A stretch of DNA of 64,000 nt from Halosimplex pelagicum (GTDB taxonomy: Archaea > Halobacteriota > Halobacteria > Halobacteriales > Haloarculaceae). The DNA lies in assembly GCF_013415905.1 (NCBI RefSeq), contig NZ_CP058909.1, positions 2,294,001-2,358,000 of the forward strand. Reading direction: 5' to 3'. This document shows, in pieces, positions 1-9,081 of the stretch. Below the pieces are notes generated by a model. That model did no database searches and was not told the DNA's origin. It worked only from the letters and a program-made list of their open reading frames with translations. Position numbers and translations under genes: made by a program. Numbering within the stretch: position 1 is the first letter of the stretch; each line of letters begins with the position of its first letter.

Positions 1-876
1 TTGGGCGAAGGTAGCGGTGTCCGATATGTCGTCCTTGGTCAACCGTGGGGAAGCGGTGATCTCCGGTCGTTTACTTCCCCCGCAGCATCCGAGGGTGAAT
101 ACGACATTCAACCGGATCAGCTTGGGATAACTCTGCAAGACGCGAATACCGGAAGTTTCGTCCGTACTCTTCAGACAGAGCGGAGTTACGAGAGTCTAAG
201 GACTCGACTATACCAATTCCACGGAAGTGCGACCACACAGTCTTCGTTCGTGATCCACGGCAAAGGCGACCTCTCTTCCAGAGATACAGTAACCTCCGAC
301 AATATCGACATAGAGGAGTATGAAAACGCCATTGCTGCATCGAACCCCAGTAGTGGAAACTCCGCATTACACGGCGGTCTCTATGGTGAATCGCCACAAC
401 AAATCGATGCACTCCAGCATTTCCGTCTTGTTCACGCGAGTGAGGGGACAGTAGCAGAGCATCCAGAATCGATCGCAGCAGAACACTCAGAGGTTAAATC
501 TGGCGAGACATCTGCTGTAAAGACCTTCGAGCGGGTTCCCGGTGCAACCATCCAAGGAGAAGCACCTGAAAACACGACTGTAAAGGCCAGTGTCGAACTT
601 AGGATCACCACGACCGGAAAAACGTTCACCTACACCCAGTACGCGACAGCGAACGAAAACGGAACATTCGATCTGGTAGTCCCCTACGCAACGACAGGAT
701 ATAGCCAGTACACAACCGAAGATGGATATACGAACACCTCGATCCGCGCAGAAGGCCCCTACCGGATAACGACAGTCAGTGACCCCACATCCGATGTAGT
801 CAGAATCGGGATTCCAGAAGGAGCGGTCCTCGGCGAGGAAACGATCAGTACCACAGTCCAGGTAGAAGGGTCGTAG
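1..876 (+). CDS. AglB-like oligosaccharyltransferase, C-terminal part (5' end outside window)
   Basis: The reading frame is open from the first base, so the gene very probably begins upstream of the window; 291 codons are visible. No membrane helix is present. What is seen looks like the extracellular C-terminal domain of haloarchaeal AglB, the oligosaccharyltransferase that moves a lipid-linked glycan onto Asn-X-Ser/Thr of exported proteins. Supporting patterns are SLRTRLYQFHG, then HFRLVHAS, then KTFERVPGATIQGEAPENTT, followed by a beta-rich Ig-like tail with TTGY and GYTNTSIRAEGPY. The catalytic WWDYG region would lie upstream and cannot be checked. The identification rests on remembered family patterns, so it is probable rather than certain. 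An element-borne copy could glycosylate the sequon-rich surface proteins encoded at 24.9-32.3 and 53.3-55.5 kb. Confidence 0.6.
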   Translation: MGEGSGVRYVVLGQPWGSGDLRSFTSPAASEGEYDIQPDQLGITLQDANTGSFVRTLQTERSYESLRTRLYQFHGSATTQSSFVIHGKGDLSSRDTVTSDNIDIEEYENAIAASNPSSGNSALHGGLYGESPQQIDALQHFRLVHASEGTVAEHPESIAAEHSEVKSGETSAVKTFERVPGATIQGEAPENTTVKASVELRITTTGKTFTYTQYATANENGTFDLVVPYATTGYSQYTTEDGYTNTSIRAEGPYRITTVSDPTSDVVRIGIPEGAVLGEETISTTVQVEGS

Positions 877-915
877 TTCGGGCCACGACCAAAGCTTATG
901 GGAATCGCCTACAAA

Positions 916-929
916 GCTACGAAAGTAGC
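916..929 (+). other. Small GAAA-tetraloop hairpin in leader
   Basis: GCTAC-GAAA-GTAGC is a five-base-pair stem with a GNRA-type loop, lying 12 nt before the ATG of the 101-codon gene. It may be a transcript structure; its function is unknown. Confidence 0.35.
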
Positions 930-940
930 CACGACAACTC

Positions 941-1246
941 ATGGCACGCTCCAGTGTAGCTCCAAGTCTGCCGCACCGACCCCAATGGCTCTCAACGCCG
1001 ATCGGGAAAACCGAAAACGGCGCAACAGTCACGGACATCACTCTCCAACCGGCACGCCGTTGCGAACTGAGTCTCCGGTTGACAATCGAATTCGCCAACG
1101 ACCACCGGGAACCAGTGCGCTACTACCGGGTCAAGTACACTGGGGGCAAATGGGTGAACACAACGCCAGACGAGCCAAGTATCTGTGAAACCATCATCAG
1201 CTGGCTTGAGGAGAACGTAGGCGCTCCACCACTCCAGGTGGAATAG
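941..1246 (+). CDS. Small hypothetical protein
   Basis: This 101-residue protein has no family I recognise. Its middle part (LTIEFANDHREPVRYYRVKY) has the alternating pattern of a beta-rich fold, and the C-terminus (ETIISWLEENVG) looks like an amphipathic helix, so it reads as genuine protein. A different frame starting at ATG 898 overlaps it but gives a basic, compositionally implausible product. The gene sits 64 nt after the AglB-like gene and 47 nt before the radical SAM gene in the same direction, so co-transcription is possible. Confidence 0.5.
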   Translation: MARSSVAPSLPHRPQWLSTPIGKTENGATVTDITLQPARRCELSLRLTIEFANDHREPVRYYRVKYTGGKWVNTTPDEPSICETIISWLEENVGAPPLQVE

Positions 1247-1259
1247 GAACTCGGTGAAT

Positions 1260-1268
1260 CAGTTTTTA
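1260..1268 (+). promoter_or_regulatory. TATA-like element for radical SAM gene
   Basis: AGTTTTTACC lies about 28 nt upstream of ATG 1294. A GGAG-type ribosome binding sequence also occurs about ten bases before that ATG. Confidence 0.4.
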
Positions 1269-1293
1269 CCCGCCGATCAGGAGAGGAACTGAT

Positions 1294-2391
1294 ATGGATA
1301 AAGAAAGAGAGCTCAGACAGACGAAAGACCCAACCAAGACGCTGTTATCCAAGTCCGATCTTCACGAGAAGTACCTCTGTGACTACGTGCTCAATATCGG
1401 GACTGGATGTAGGCACGGCTGCGTCTGGTGTTACGTGCCGGGAACGCCGAACATTCGAGCCCGGCAAGAGATGTTGAAAGAGGAGGTCGGTGTAGAAGAC
1501 AGCCAAGAAGAGTGGGGTGACTATGTCCTCTACCGGACGCAAATCCCTGCTGAACTACCGGGCACAGTCGATCGAAAGCGAAAATGGAAAGAGACCGACA
1601 AGGGCCTCGGTACCGTCGGAATCAGCTTCCACACAGATGCCTACATGGATTCGACCGCTGCTGAACTTGCTACTCAGGCAGTTCGGATTCTCACCGATCG
1701 CGGCCACCATGTTCGAGTACTCACACGAGCGCCGATGAACGCTGCCACTCACCCGATTCGACGTGATCCAGCGGGTCGAGTAACGTTGCGAGGAGAAGAC
1801 GCACTCGCGAACGCAGGAAACAAGCTGACGGTCGGGGCATCCATCAACTCTCTCAACAACGGGGAAGTCACCGCAATCGAACGGAACGCACCACCAGTAG
1901 AAGCTCGAATTCAAGGGCTGAAGCGCCTGAACGAGGCCGGAGTCCAGACATACGTGAGCATGAGCCCTACCTATCCAACACAGGACAAGAGTGACCTCCG
2001 GGCGCTGATGAAGCGTTTAGACGAACTCAATCCATCGGTGATATTCCACGAACCCATCAATCCACGGGGCGACAACTTCGAGCTCACCGTCGCCGCAGCA
2101 GAGAAGGCCGGTGAAATAGAGTTGGCAAAAGCCCTCACCGAAATACAATCCCCGTCTGCGTGGGCAGAATACGCATGTAATCACTATCGCTGGGTGCAAG
2201 AACTTGGAGACGAGATGGGACTCCCAGTACATCTGTGGCCTGACAAGGCACTGGTAAAGCAGGTAAGTGACAAACGGCAACAGTGGTTGCAGAAGTGGCG
2301 CGATCGACAACCACCGGAAGAGTTCGCAAACCGAGAAACGCCATCCGATCCGATGCCGACCCTACCACCCGTTCAGCAGACTCTCGGGTAA
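1294..2391 (+). CDS. Radical SAM protein, SplB-like
   Basis: This 365-residue protein carries CRHGCVWCY at residues 39-47, the C-x3-C-x2-C motif that holds the [4Fe-4S] cluster used to cleave S-adenosylmethionine. The preceding [10 protein letters not shown] and the downstream barrel segments ([45 protein letters not shown]) fit the radical SAM TIM barrel of the spore photoproduct lyase/SplB-like group. The substrate cannot be read from sequence; DNA photoproduct repair is possible but unproven. The C-terminal 60 residues are hydrophilic and end in QQTLG. It has its own TATA-like element and stands just upstream of the clamp gene. Confidence 0.75.
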   Translation: MDKERELRQTKDPTKTLLSKSDLHEKYLCDYVLNIGTGCRHGCVWCYVPGTPNIRARQEMLKEEVGVEDSQEEWGDYVLYRTQIPAELPGTVDRKRKWKETDKGLGTVGISFHTDAYMDSTAAELATQAVRILTDRGHHVRVLTRAPMNAATHPIRRDPAGRVTLRGEDALANAGNKLTVGASINSLNNGEVTAIERNAPPVEARIQGLKRLNEAGVQTYVSMSPTYPTQDKSDLRALMKRLDELNPSVIFHEPINPRGDNFELTVAAAEKAGEIELAKALTEIQSPSAWAEYACNHYRWVQELGDEMGLPVHLWPDKALVKQVSDKRQQWLQKWRDRQPPEEFANRETPSDPMPTLPPVQQTLG

Positions 2392-2419
2392 GATAGAGAG
2401 TAAATCGGGTCATAGAGAG

Positions 2420-2429
2420 TTATTTATAT
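2420..2429 (+). promoter_or_regulatory. TATA element for the clamp gene
   Basis: TTATTTATAT lies about 55 nt upstream of ATG 2480. A GAGAGGAG purine stretch shortly before the ATG can serve as ribosome binding site, so this transcript probably has a short leader. Both features favour ATG 2480 over the far upstream open frame, which begins inside the radical SAM gene. Confidence 0.6.
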
Positions 2430-2479
2430 CCTCCGTTGGGTGGTGGAGAGTCTCTCGAAAGAGAGGAGATGTAGTTACC

Positions 2480-3853
2480 ATGTCACAGGCTGAATCTCAG
2501 AGCGACAGTGAAGATGTCCAGAGCGGCGAAGCAAGCAGCGGTATCGTCATCACGAACGGTCCCGATGGAGTCGGTGAGGACAAACCGGCACCCGAGACCG
2601 AAGCGGAGTCCGAACCCGAGATCGACGCCGATGCGGAAGCAGAAGCAGATGCGGGCGTCGAAGAGACGACCGACAACGAAAGCGAAGTGACTCCCGAGGT
2701 CGACGGCGGGAGTGAGAGCGAACCGGCGAACGAGGCCGAGCCGGAGGCTGAGGAAGACGAAGAGGCAAGCGACGAAGCCGAGCCGGAGGCTGAACCCGAA
2801 ACCAACGGAGGCGATGAGCCCGACATCAACGAGGATGCTGACGGCGGTGAGAGTGGCGGTAGCACGACCGAAACTGATACCGAGGTCGAACCTGAAACAG
2901 AAGGTGAGGAAGACGAGAGTGAAGACATCTCCGAACCCGAAGTCGACGGGAATGCCGAGGAAGCCGCCGACGCCACGAACACCGACGAAGACAGCAACAC
3001 CACCATGAGCGAAAGCGAAGCCGAAGCGACCACTCAGAGTACAGACACCGAATCAGGCAGCACCGATCTCGCCGACGTCAGCGGAGCGCCGACGCAGTTC
3101 GAGGCTACGATCGAAGCCGATTCCCTCCAGGGCCTCATCGACAGCGTCGACGTCCTCGTCGACGAGTGCAAGGTCCGCCTGGGCGACGACCGTGTAGGCA
3201 TTCGGGCGGTCGATCCGGCGAACGTCGGGATGGTCGACGTCGAACTGGAGGCCGAGGCCTTCGAGTCCTACCACACTACCCCCGGTCTGCTGGGCCTGAA
3301 CCTCGAAAGGTTCGCCGACGTGGTGAGCCTCGCAGACAAGGGCGACCTCGTGCATCTCAACTTCGACCCGCAGACCCGGAAGCTCCACATCAACGTCGGC
3401 GGTATCGAGTACACGCTGGCGCTGATCGACCCGGACTCCATCCGCCAGGAACCGGACATCCCGGACCTGGACCTCGCCGTCGAAGTGTCCGTCCAGAGCG
3501 GCGTCGTCGACCAAGCCGTCACCGCCGCCGACATGGTCTCGGACCACATCGCGCTCGGTACCCAACAGGACGGGCGCATCAACCAGCTCGTCATCGAAGC
3601 CGAGGGCGACACCGACGACGTCGAACTCGTGAAGGGCGAGGACGAAGAAGAGATCATCGACGGGACGTTCAACGGGGCCGCTCACTCGCTGTTCTCGCTG
3701 GACTACCTGAAGGACATGAACAAGGCGCTCCCGAAGGACGGTGTCGTGACCCTGGAACTCGGTCAGGAATTCCCGGTCAAGGTCCACTTCGACGACGAGG
3801 ACGAGCAGATGCACACCACCTACATGCTCGCACCCCGTATCCAGTCCGACTAA
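2480..3853 (+). CDS. pcn: PCNA sliding clamp with long acidic N-terminal extension
   Basis: The protein has 457 residues. Residues 206-457 are a complete archaeal PCNA ([19 protein letters not shown] at the start, [17 protein letters not shown] and [12 protein letters not shown] inside, MLAPRIQSD at the end), the ring clamp that tethers polymerases and other replication proteins to DNA. Normal archaeal PCNA is about 245-250 residues, so the first 205 residues are an addition: almost entirely Glu, Asp, Ser, Pro, Ala and Gly with EAEPEAE-type imperfect repeats, certainly disordered. ATG 3005 in the same frame would give a near-normal clamp with a 30-residue tail, so an alternative start is possible. 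The clamp part is richer in GTC/CTC/GAC codons than its neighbours, which suggests later acquisition from a high-GC host gene. Confidence 0.9.
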   Translation: MSQAESQSDSEDVQSGEASSGIVITNGPDGVGEDKPAPETEAESEPEIDADAEAEADAGVEETTDNESEVTPEVDGGSESEPANEAEPEAEEDEEASDEAEPEAEPETNGGDEPDINEDADGGESGGSTTETDTEVEPETEGEEDESEDISEPEVDGNAEEAADATNTDEDSNTTMSESEAEATTQSTDTESGSTDLADVSGAPTQFEATIEADSLQGLIDSVDVLVDECKVRLGDDRVGIRAVDPANVGMVDVELEAEAFESYHTTPGLLGLNLERFADVVSLADKGDLVHLNFDPQTRKLHINVGGIEYTLALIDPDSIRQEPDIPDLDLAVEVSVQSGVVDQAVTAADMVSDHIALGTQQDGRINQLVIEAEGDTDDVELVKGEDEEEIIDGTFNGAAHSLFSLDYLKDMNKALPKDGVVTLELGQEFPVKVHFDDEDEQMHTTYMLAPRIQSD

Positions 3854-3882
3854 AGAAGAAGCCGTCTGCCGATCAGTTCTTC

Positions 3883-5313
3883 TTAGTCTTCACCACGGAA
3901 CGGATCATCGAGATCGTCTTGAAGACTGTGGTCAGGCCGTTGTTCTTCTATGCTATCGCCCTCCTGAGCGAAGGGATCTCCTGTAGATTCGGCAAACGGG
4001 TCACCGGTTCCCCCTCCACCAGATTGAGAATCATCTCGCCGCTCTCCCTGTGGACGGTCACCAGCAGAGCGACCTGAACCGGGTCTCTCAGGCTGCTGCT
4101 GTTGTTCCCGAGAACGCGGCGAACGGGCTCCATTCGACTGTTGGCTACCGTGGTCTTGATGGCCTTGACGAGGATGACCTCCCCGTTCCTGGTCACGTGG
4201 ATGGGCCTGACGGTCACCGTCTTCACCTTCCTCACCTTCTGGGTAACCACCTCGAATCCGCTGTTGATACTCGTATCTTACTTGGTCGATTTCATTTGCG
4301 ACAGTAGGCCCATTTTTCACACCCTCGAAGACCAACTCTTTCCCGCCAGTTGAAGCAGTATATATGTCGATATAACCGACGTTATACCACCGTTCTGGGA
4401 GAGGTTGTCGGCAGTCGATGGAGTTGATATCTACTAAGTCGAGACGGGTTCGGTTTGGGGCCAGGACATTCTCTCGGTGTATGAGCCGTTTGTCAGTCAC
4501 GAGATGCCACGTTGACGCCCGAATCAACACGACATATACAAGCAGTAGAATAGCGATTGCCGTGAACAGTACTGGTGCGTACCACCACGTACTCGGGACG
4601 GAGAGGTCCAATACGTTCGGTGTCACAGCATCAAGGAGGGGCTCACCATAACCGAGAGGCACGGCAACTGTTATTACGAACGAGAGGAGGAGAAGAATCC
4701 CACTAAATACGTACGGGCCGGGCGACAGCCACCTACTCGGATTCCCCGCGTAAATCACCTCCTCATCCTGTCGAATCATCGAGTTAGGGTAGAAACGGCC
4801 AGAAAGCCCGCTCTGCGGGTCAGTCGTCCCCGTCGCCCTCGGGAGGAGCCACTGGAACCCCAGGATAATCGCGTGCCAGAACTTGGCCAGACCACTGATG
4901 ATGAACAGGGCCAATTTACCCTGGAACGACTTTGGTGACTCCGTAGTATTGGAACCGTCCTCGGCTGCTCTACCCTCAGAAGCCGGTTTCACACCCGGTG
5001 GTTCTGAGCTCTCCCGTTCAGGACTTGAGGGGGCCGCCGAGTTACGGTGATGTTTTGGCCGGCCCTGTTCTCCTGACCGTTTCTGATTGTCGGCCCCTTG
5101 TTCACGCTGAGGTTGTGGTGAAGGGGTCTGATTTCCCGCCTCTCCCCTCTGTGAAGACGAGGAATGGGGGGTTTCATCTGGTTCTGGGTTCGGTTCAGGT
5201 GACGGTTCTTGTTCGTTTCCGGGTTCTGAATCTGAATTCCTCCAGGGGTAGGGTTCGTCAGTGGTGGAAGGGTCGGGTTCCTCACCAGAATCCCGGTTGT
5301 TCGGTCCAGCCAT
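3883..5313 (-). CDS. Membrane protein with PH-like (bPH2/DUF304) domain and disordered ends
   Basis: This 476-residue protein has three parts. Residues 1-130 are disordered, rich in Pro, Glu, Ser and Gln. Residues 130-340 hold a membrane-proximal hydrophobic segment, an EEVIYAGNPSRW entry motif, two transmembrane helices separated by a loop, and then TWHLVTDKRLIHRENVLAPNRTRLDLVDINSI, the signature arrangement of bacterial/archaeal PH-like YdbS proteins. The last 130 residues are again disordered and rich in Gln, Arg, Gly and Asp. The PH-like unit probably sits on the cytoplasmic side; its ligand is unknown. It is transcribed toward the clamp gene, with only 29 bp between the two stop codons. 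A TGGGACA-type dyad lies upstream. Confidence 0.7.
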   Translation of the reverse strand: MAGPNNRDSGEEPDPSTTDEPYPWRNSDSEPGNEQEPSPEPNPEPDETPHSSSSQRGEAGNQTPSPQPQREQGADNQKRSGEQGRPKHHRNSAAPSSPERESSEPPGVKPASEGRAAEDGSNTTESPKSFQGKLALFIISGLAKFWHAIILGFQWLLPRATGTTDPQSGLSGRFYPNSMIRQDEEVIYAGNPSRWLSPGPYVFSGILLLLSFVITVAVPLGYGEPLLDAVTPNVLDLSVPSTWWYAPVLFTAIAILLLVYVVLIRASTWHLVTDKRLIHRENVLAPNRTRLDLVDINSIDCRQPLPERWYNVGYIDIYTASTGGKELVFEGVKNGPTVANEIDQVRYEYQQRIRGGYPEGEEGEDGDRQAHPRDQERGGHPRQGHQDHGSQQSNGARSPRSREQQQQPERPGSGRSAGDRPQGERRDDSQSGGGGTGDPFAESTGDPFAQEGDSIEEQRPDHSLQDDLDDPFRGED

Positions 5314-5382
5314 TGGTACTCGTCCTACGCCACAGATTGCCCTTCAATATGAATAATTCTTGCCCCGTGGCGGGACATAGTA

Positions 5383-5404
5383 TGGACACAGTAAGGCTGT
5401 CCCA
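5383..5404 (-). repeat. Dispersed TGGGACA dyad, copy 1
   Basis: Read on the minus strand: TGGGACAGCCTTACT followed by GTGTCCA. It is one base shorter in the centre than the other four copies (24216, 32745, 51847, 51913). It lies between the divergent PH-protein and zinc-protein genes, upstream of a TATA-like AATTATTCATAT on the minus strand. Confidence 0.7.
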
Positions 5405-5435
5405 GAATCGGAAGATCAACCTCGATCGGGTGAGG

Positions 5436-5443
5436 TTTTTATA
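5436..5443 (+). promoter_or_regulatory. TATA element, leaderless promoter
   Basis: TTTTTATA is centred 27 nt before ATG 5467, the spacing expected if transcription starts at the initiation codon. Confidence 0.65.
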
Positions 5444-5466
5444 CCAGAACTCCATAACTGCGTGAT

Positions 5467-5622
5467 ATGCCCAATTGTGAGAACTGCGGCAGTCACGTTA
5501 GTGAGCAGTATCTCAGAGTATTCGAGCCGGAAGGCGTAGACGACCCAAGAGCCTGCCCTCAGTGTGAGGACAAGATCAGAAGTGGCGCAGAAGTTCGAGA
5601 AGCTCGAGCCCCGCGACAGTAG
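5467..5622 (+). CDS. Small zinc-finger protein, DUF7563-like
   Basis: This 51-residue protein begins MPNCENCGSHVSEQYLRVF and contains ACPQCEDKIR, giving two CxxC pairs at residues 4/7 and 30/33 that would bind one zinc ion. The arrangement, the VSEQYLRVFEPEGVDDPRACPQCEDK core and the ending REARAPRQ match, as I remember it, the abundant haloarchaeal DUF7563 mini-proteins. These zinc micro-proteins are common in haloarchaea and little understood; regulatory roles are suspected. The promoter spacing implies a leaderless transcript. It is convergent with the large helicase gene, whose stop codon lies 34 bp away. Confidence 0.8.
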   Translation: MPNCENCGSHVSEQYLRVFEPEGVDDPRACPQCEDKIRSGAEVREARAPRQ

Positions 5623-5656
5623 CCGGTCAGTCCCCCAAGACAGGTTGGAGGTGTCG

Positions 5657-8600
5657 TTATGCTGTATGGGGACGGGCGTCCTCTGCGATCGGTTCGATTT
5701 CTTCAAGGACAGCATCGGCACGAACGTCGGTCCACCCGCTGACCGACAGCTCTTTCGAGAAGTTGAGGCTGATAGTCTCAACACCATCAGCATCTTCCAC
5801 CTCGTACTCTCGGACTAGTGGGACGATCTCCTGCTCGACGATGTCGGTTTGGAGCGTTACCCATCCGTTCAGGGTAGCTTCCTTCCCGAAGTACACCTTC
5901 GCCGTTTTCGTTGGGTCAACGCTATAGTCACGGCCGGAACCGGAACCGCTCTCGTCATTCCCGGTTTTTGATTCATCAGCCACTTTCTCATCCGGGGTAG
6001 ACTGTGCCGACGAACTCAACGACGTCTGTTCGCTCCCGCTGGTCGCTTCATCATCAGTATCACTCGTTTCCTGTTCCCGTGACTCGGCTTCCTCCCAGAA
6101 GGTCGAGACCATCTGCCCAACTCGGTCAGGTCGAGCAAGGCCGAATTCCTCCTGTTCTTGGTCCGAGAGATACTCTTCGACACCATCCCACGCAGTCGAA
6201 GCGTAGCGGTTATCGAGGAGGAGTCGGACACCAGTTTCATCCGACCCACGGATCACGCGCCCGAAGGCCTGCCGAACCTTCCGCACTGCCGGGATCGTGA
6301 GCGCGGTCTCGTAGCCCGACCGGGACCCCATCCGTTCGTCGTAAGCCGTCCTGATAGCCTTGATTCGCGGCATGTGCGACGGGAGCAGCGGGATACCGAC
6401 TGCCGCACAGCAGTGGAGCTTCCCGCCGTCGTAGTCGACGCCCTCGGTGATCGTCCCACGACAGCTGGTGAAGATGACTGCCTCTCCGTCAGCAAAGAAC
6501 GCCTCAAGCGTTTCCGTCGTCTCTTGGTCGGAACTCGACTGGTCGAGATGGAGACGTTTGGACGGGTCCTGGTTCTTGATGAACTCGTAGACCCATTTTG
6601 CTTCCCGGTAGTTGGGCATCGCTATCATCACATTCCCCCGCGTGCTGACGATCTCCCGGAGCATCTTCGCGTACTTCCGACGAGTATCCGTCATCCGTGC
6701 AGGATCTTGAGTCGGGTCCCCCCGATTATCGTTGATGTACTTGGGGAGGTCAACCGTCATCGACAGCCGGTTCTCACTGGGGAATCGGAGCGGGTACTGC
6801 TCGAACTCCGTGGGTCGAATATCCGACTCATCAAGGGTGTCCGAGTCAGGCTTCCGAACCGAACTCGCACCTGTACTGTTCTCGTCGCCGTCGTCTTCTT
6901 CCGTGGGGTACGGCACGTCGTCAATGCCGATAGCCTCCTTGAAGACATCCGCTGGCTGGATAGTTGCAGACATCAGGACGCCGCCACCGATCTCTGCGAA
7001 GACGCCACGAAGTTCATCCCGAGGGACGCAGTTGAACAGTTGGTAACTCGGCGTCCAGCCACGGACCCATTCGGGGAAGGAGTCCGGGACGCTGTCTTTC
7101 CTGTTATCATCGAGGACGACCTGATGATGATATTCGACGCGATCCTCGGTCACCCAACGACGGAAGAACTCGCCCACGCCGACACCCTGTGGGGTTCGGT
7201 CGTAGATCCCCTCTTCTTCGAGGGCGTCGTAGACGAACTTGATGCCGAGCATCACTTGATAGACCTTGGTGAAACTCGTGTGGTCAAAGTCGTCGCTGGC
7301 GAGGACATCATCGTAGAGTTGATCCGTGTCTCCGACCTGTTCAGGGTCTGCGAGTTCCTTCTCCAGTGTGTCCAGTTCCCAGTTCTCGACCGCCCGCCGC
7401 CAGCTCACGTCCTTGTATCGGTCGTTCAGTTTATCCGCCCCGTATTCGCCAAGTTTCTGCTTGGCGAACCGGAGGAAACGGGCAGCTTCATTCAGGTCAT
7501 CGGCGTCCACCGAGTAGTTCCCAGCGGTATCGAGAGCATTCTTGACAAGGGACTGTGCCCGTGACGCTTCTTTCCCACTCAGTTCTGGGGTCGGCGTTTT
7601 CTCGTGATCGCCAACTGCGTACTGCCGGGCGATTTCGATGTCCGAGATAGCACGGTCAAGCGTATAGATATCGACCTCGGTGGAGAGCATATCCCGAACC
7701 TTTCGTTCGACCTGATGCGCCTCGTCGACGACGACGATGGTTTCGTCGTCGAAAAGCCCGATCTTATCTTCAGTCAGGAGACGAGTCTGCGGGTCGAACA
7801 GGTGGTTGTAGTTCCCAAGAACGACTTCTGCCTCTTCTGCGAAGTGGGCCATCGCCTCATGTGGGCAGATGCCCCGTTTGGCGGCCGCCTCGAAGAGGCT
7901 GGCCTGATCGAATACGAAAGAGTCGGCGTCCCCAAACCCAAACGGGAGTCCACCTTCGCCGGCGAAGAATCCCGCGTAGAACGGGTCGAATTTCCCCTGG
8001 AGGTCCATCGGCAGCTGCCCCTGACCAGACACAAGGAGTTCGTCCATGTCCACGATATCGTTCGTGTGGGGCACGTAGTCTGGGTACGGTGTCGACACGC
8101 CGTTAACGGTCAGCGTGTCGAAATCGTTGCCTGATGAGGACGCCATCTCAGAGACTATTTCCTTGACTGCCGCCGCCCGGAACGGGTCGTACCGATACCG
8201 CTCTTGGTACTGTTCAGCGGTCTTGGAGCCCTCATTCCAGTTGTAGTCGTACAACGAGAACTCAGGCGGGCTCATCCCGTCAGGCCAGTCGAGGGGGATA
8301 TCGCTACCGAATTTGATGACCTCGCGGGTCATCTCGCGGAGATCGTCTATCTTGCCCCGGACGCTGTAGTCGTCGAACGGAGCAATATCGACGTAGCTGT
8401 ACGGCATCATATCGCCGCGCCCTCGCAGGACGACCGTCGGGATTTGTTTGGTTCCCGCCGGGAGCGAGGTGTTGACGCCCTGCAGTTCCTCAACGAACTG
8501 CTTGAGTTGCTGTTTGACAGGCGTAACAGCGACGAGACGGCTGTAGTCAGGGAACGTCTCACCAGCGTCACACCGCGTGGAGGAGAGGTGACGTCGATCT

Positions 8601-8923
8601 CGGATTGCGTGGATGCCACCAGTTACAGCAGCCAGCGTTTTTCCCGTACCACAAGCTCCCTCGAGGAGATAGAGACCGTTATCTGCAAGGAGATTGAGGA
8701 AGGTATCGACAGCATCGACCTGATCGGCGTAGGCGGTATCGTAGCGGAAGTACTGTGTCCATTCTTCGTCGACGTCGCCGAGGTCGATCTCTTCCACTCC
8801 GTCTGACTGTGTACTATCGCCATCTGAGTTGTCGAGGATGATGTCTGGTTCCATCGGCTCTCCGCCATGCACCTCCGGCGGAACAGGCGGCGGGTCCTGA
8901 GTATCGTGTTCGTCACCAGCCAT
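5657..8923 (-). CDS. XPD/DinG-type superfamily 2 helicase lacking most Fe-S cysteines
   Basis: This 1088-residue protein has Walker A GACGTGKT at residues 89-96 and the DEAH box at 400-403, followed by helicase domain 2 motifs (GGVLMSATIQPA, VMIAMPNYREA, FTSCRGTITEGVDYDGG, RKVRQAFGRVIRG). This is the Rad3/XPD/DinG family of 5'-3' DNA helicases. Family members bind a [4Fe-4S] cluster through four cysteines. Alignment by eye with the second helicase of this window (46626-49127) puts M173 and D313 where C113 and C196 stand; there is no counterpart of C130, and only C353 (GICPHEAM) remains. The cluster is therefore probably absent. The C-terminal 200 residues are an extra acidic linker and a small duplicated-looking domain (two copies of GW-x2-x-Q/R-x-D). 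It could be a remodelled helicase or a regulatory paralogue. Confidence 0.85.
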   Translation of the reverse strand: MAGDEHDTQDPPPVPPEVHGGEPMEPDIILDNSDGDSTQSDGVEEIDLGDVDEEWTQYFRYDTAYADQVDAVDTFLNLLADNGLYLLEGACGTGKTLAAVTGGIHAIRDRRHLSSTRCDAGETFPDYSRLVAVTPVKQQLKQFVEELQGVNTSLPAGTKQIPTVVLRGRGDMMPYSYVDIAPFDDYSVRGKIDDLREMTREVIKFGSDIPLDWPDGMSPPEFSLYDYNWNEGSKTAEQYQERYRYDPFRAAAVKEIVSEMASSSGNDFDTLTVNGVSTPYPDYVPHTNDIVDMDELLVSGQGQLPMDLQGKFDPFYAGFFAGEGGLPFGFGDADSFVFDQASLFEAAAKRGICPHEAMAHFAEEAEVVLGNYNHLFDPQTRLLTEDKIGLFDDETIVVVDEAHQVERKVRDMLSTEVDIYTLDRAISDIEIARQYAVGDHEKTPTPELSGKEASRAQSLVKNALDTAGNYSVDADDLNEAARFLRFAKQKLGEYGADKLNDRYKDVSWRRAVENWELDTLEKELADPEQVGDTDQLYDDVLASDDFDHTSFTKVYQVMLGIKFVYDALEEEGIYDRTPQGVGVGEFFRRWVTEDRVEYHHQVVLDDNRKDSVPDSFPEWVRGWTPSYQLFNCVPRDELRGVFAEIGGGVLMSATIQPADVFKEAIGIDDVPYPTEEDDGDENSTGASSVRKPDSDTLDESDIRPTEFEQYPLRFPSENRLSMTVDLPKYINDNRGDPTQDPARMTDTRRKYAKMLREIVSTRGNVMIAMPNYREAKWVYEFIKNQDPSKRLHLDQSSSDQETTETLEAFFADGEAVIFTSCRGTITEGVDYDGGKLHCCAAVGIPLLPSHMPRIKAIRTAYDERMGSRSGYETALTIPAVRKVRQAFGRVIRGSDETGVRLLLDNRYASTAWDGVEEYLSDQEQEEFGLARPDRVGQMVSTFWEEAESREQETSDTDDEATSGSEQTSLSSSAQSTPDEKVADESKTGNDESGSGSGRDYSVDPTKTAKVYFGKEATLNGWVTLQTDIVEQEIVPLVREYEVEDADGVETISLNFSKELSVSGWTDVRADAVLEEIEPIAEDARPHTA

Positions 8924-9033
8924 GTATTATACAACAAAGATGGCGCTACCGCCTCTTGAAGGTTCGTCTTTTGTGGAGAATAGCGTAATCTACCGACGGG
9001 ATTCCCCGGTTTGGGTGGTTGGTAGTGTGGCGG

Positions 9034-9046
9034 AATTATTTATATG
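9034..9046 (+). promoter_or_regulatory. TATA element for HELAH protease gene
   Basis: AATTATTTATATG lies about 42 nt upstream of ATG 9082, within the divergent interval between the helicase gene and this gene. Confidence 0.55.
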
Positions 9047-9081
9047 TGACCGGGTAAAACAGAGTCTTACTGGTGAATTAG

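Noticed and set aside
898..1188. Alternative 96-codon frame overlapping the 101-codon gene
   Set aside because: Its product is basic and Thr/Arg-rich, whereas the overlapping frame at 941 has clear strand and helix patterns.
2497..3033. Long Ser/Ala-rich open frame on the minus strand opposite the acidic clamp extension
   Set aside because: It is the mirror of GAA/GAC/GAG-rich codons, which read as Ser/Leu/Val on the other strand; it has no promoter and no protein-like pattern.
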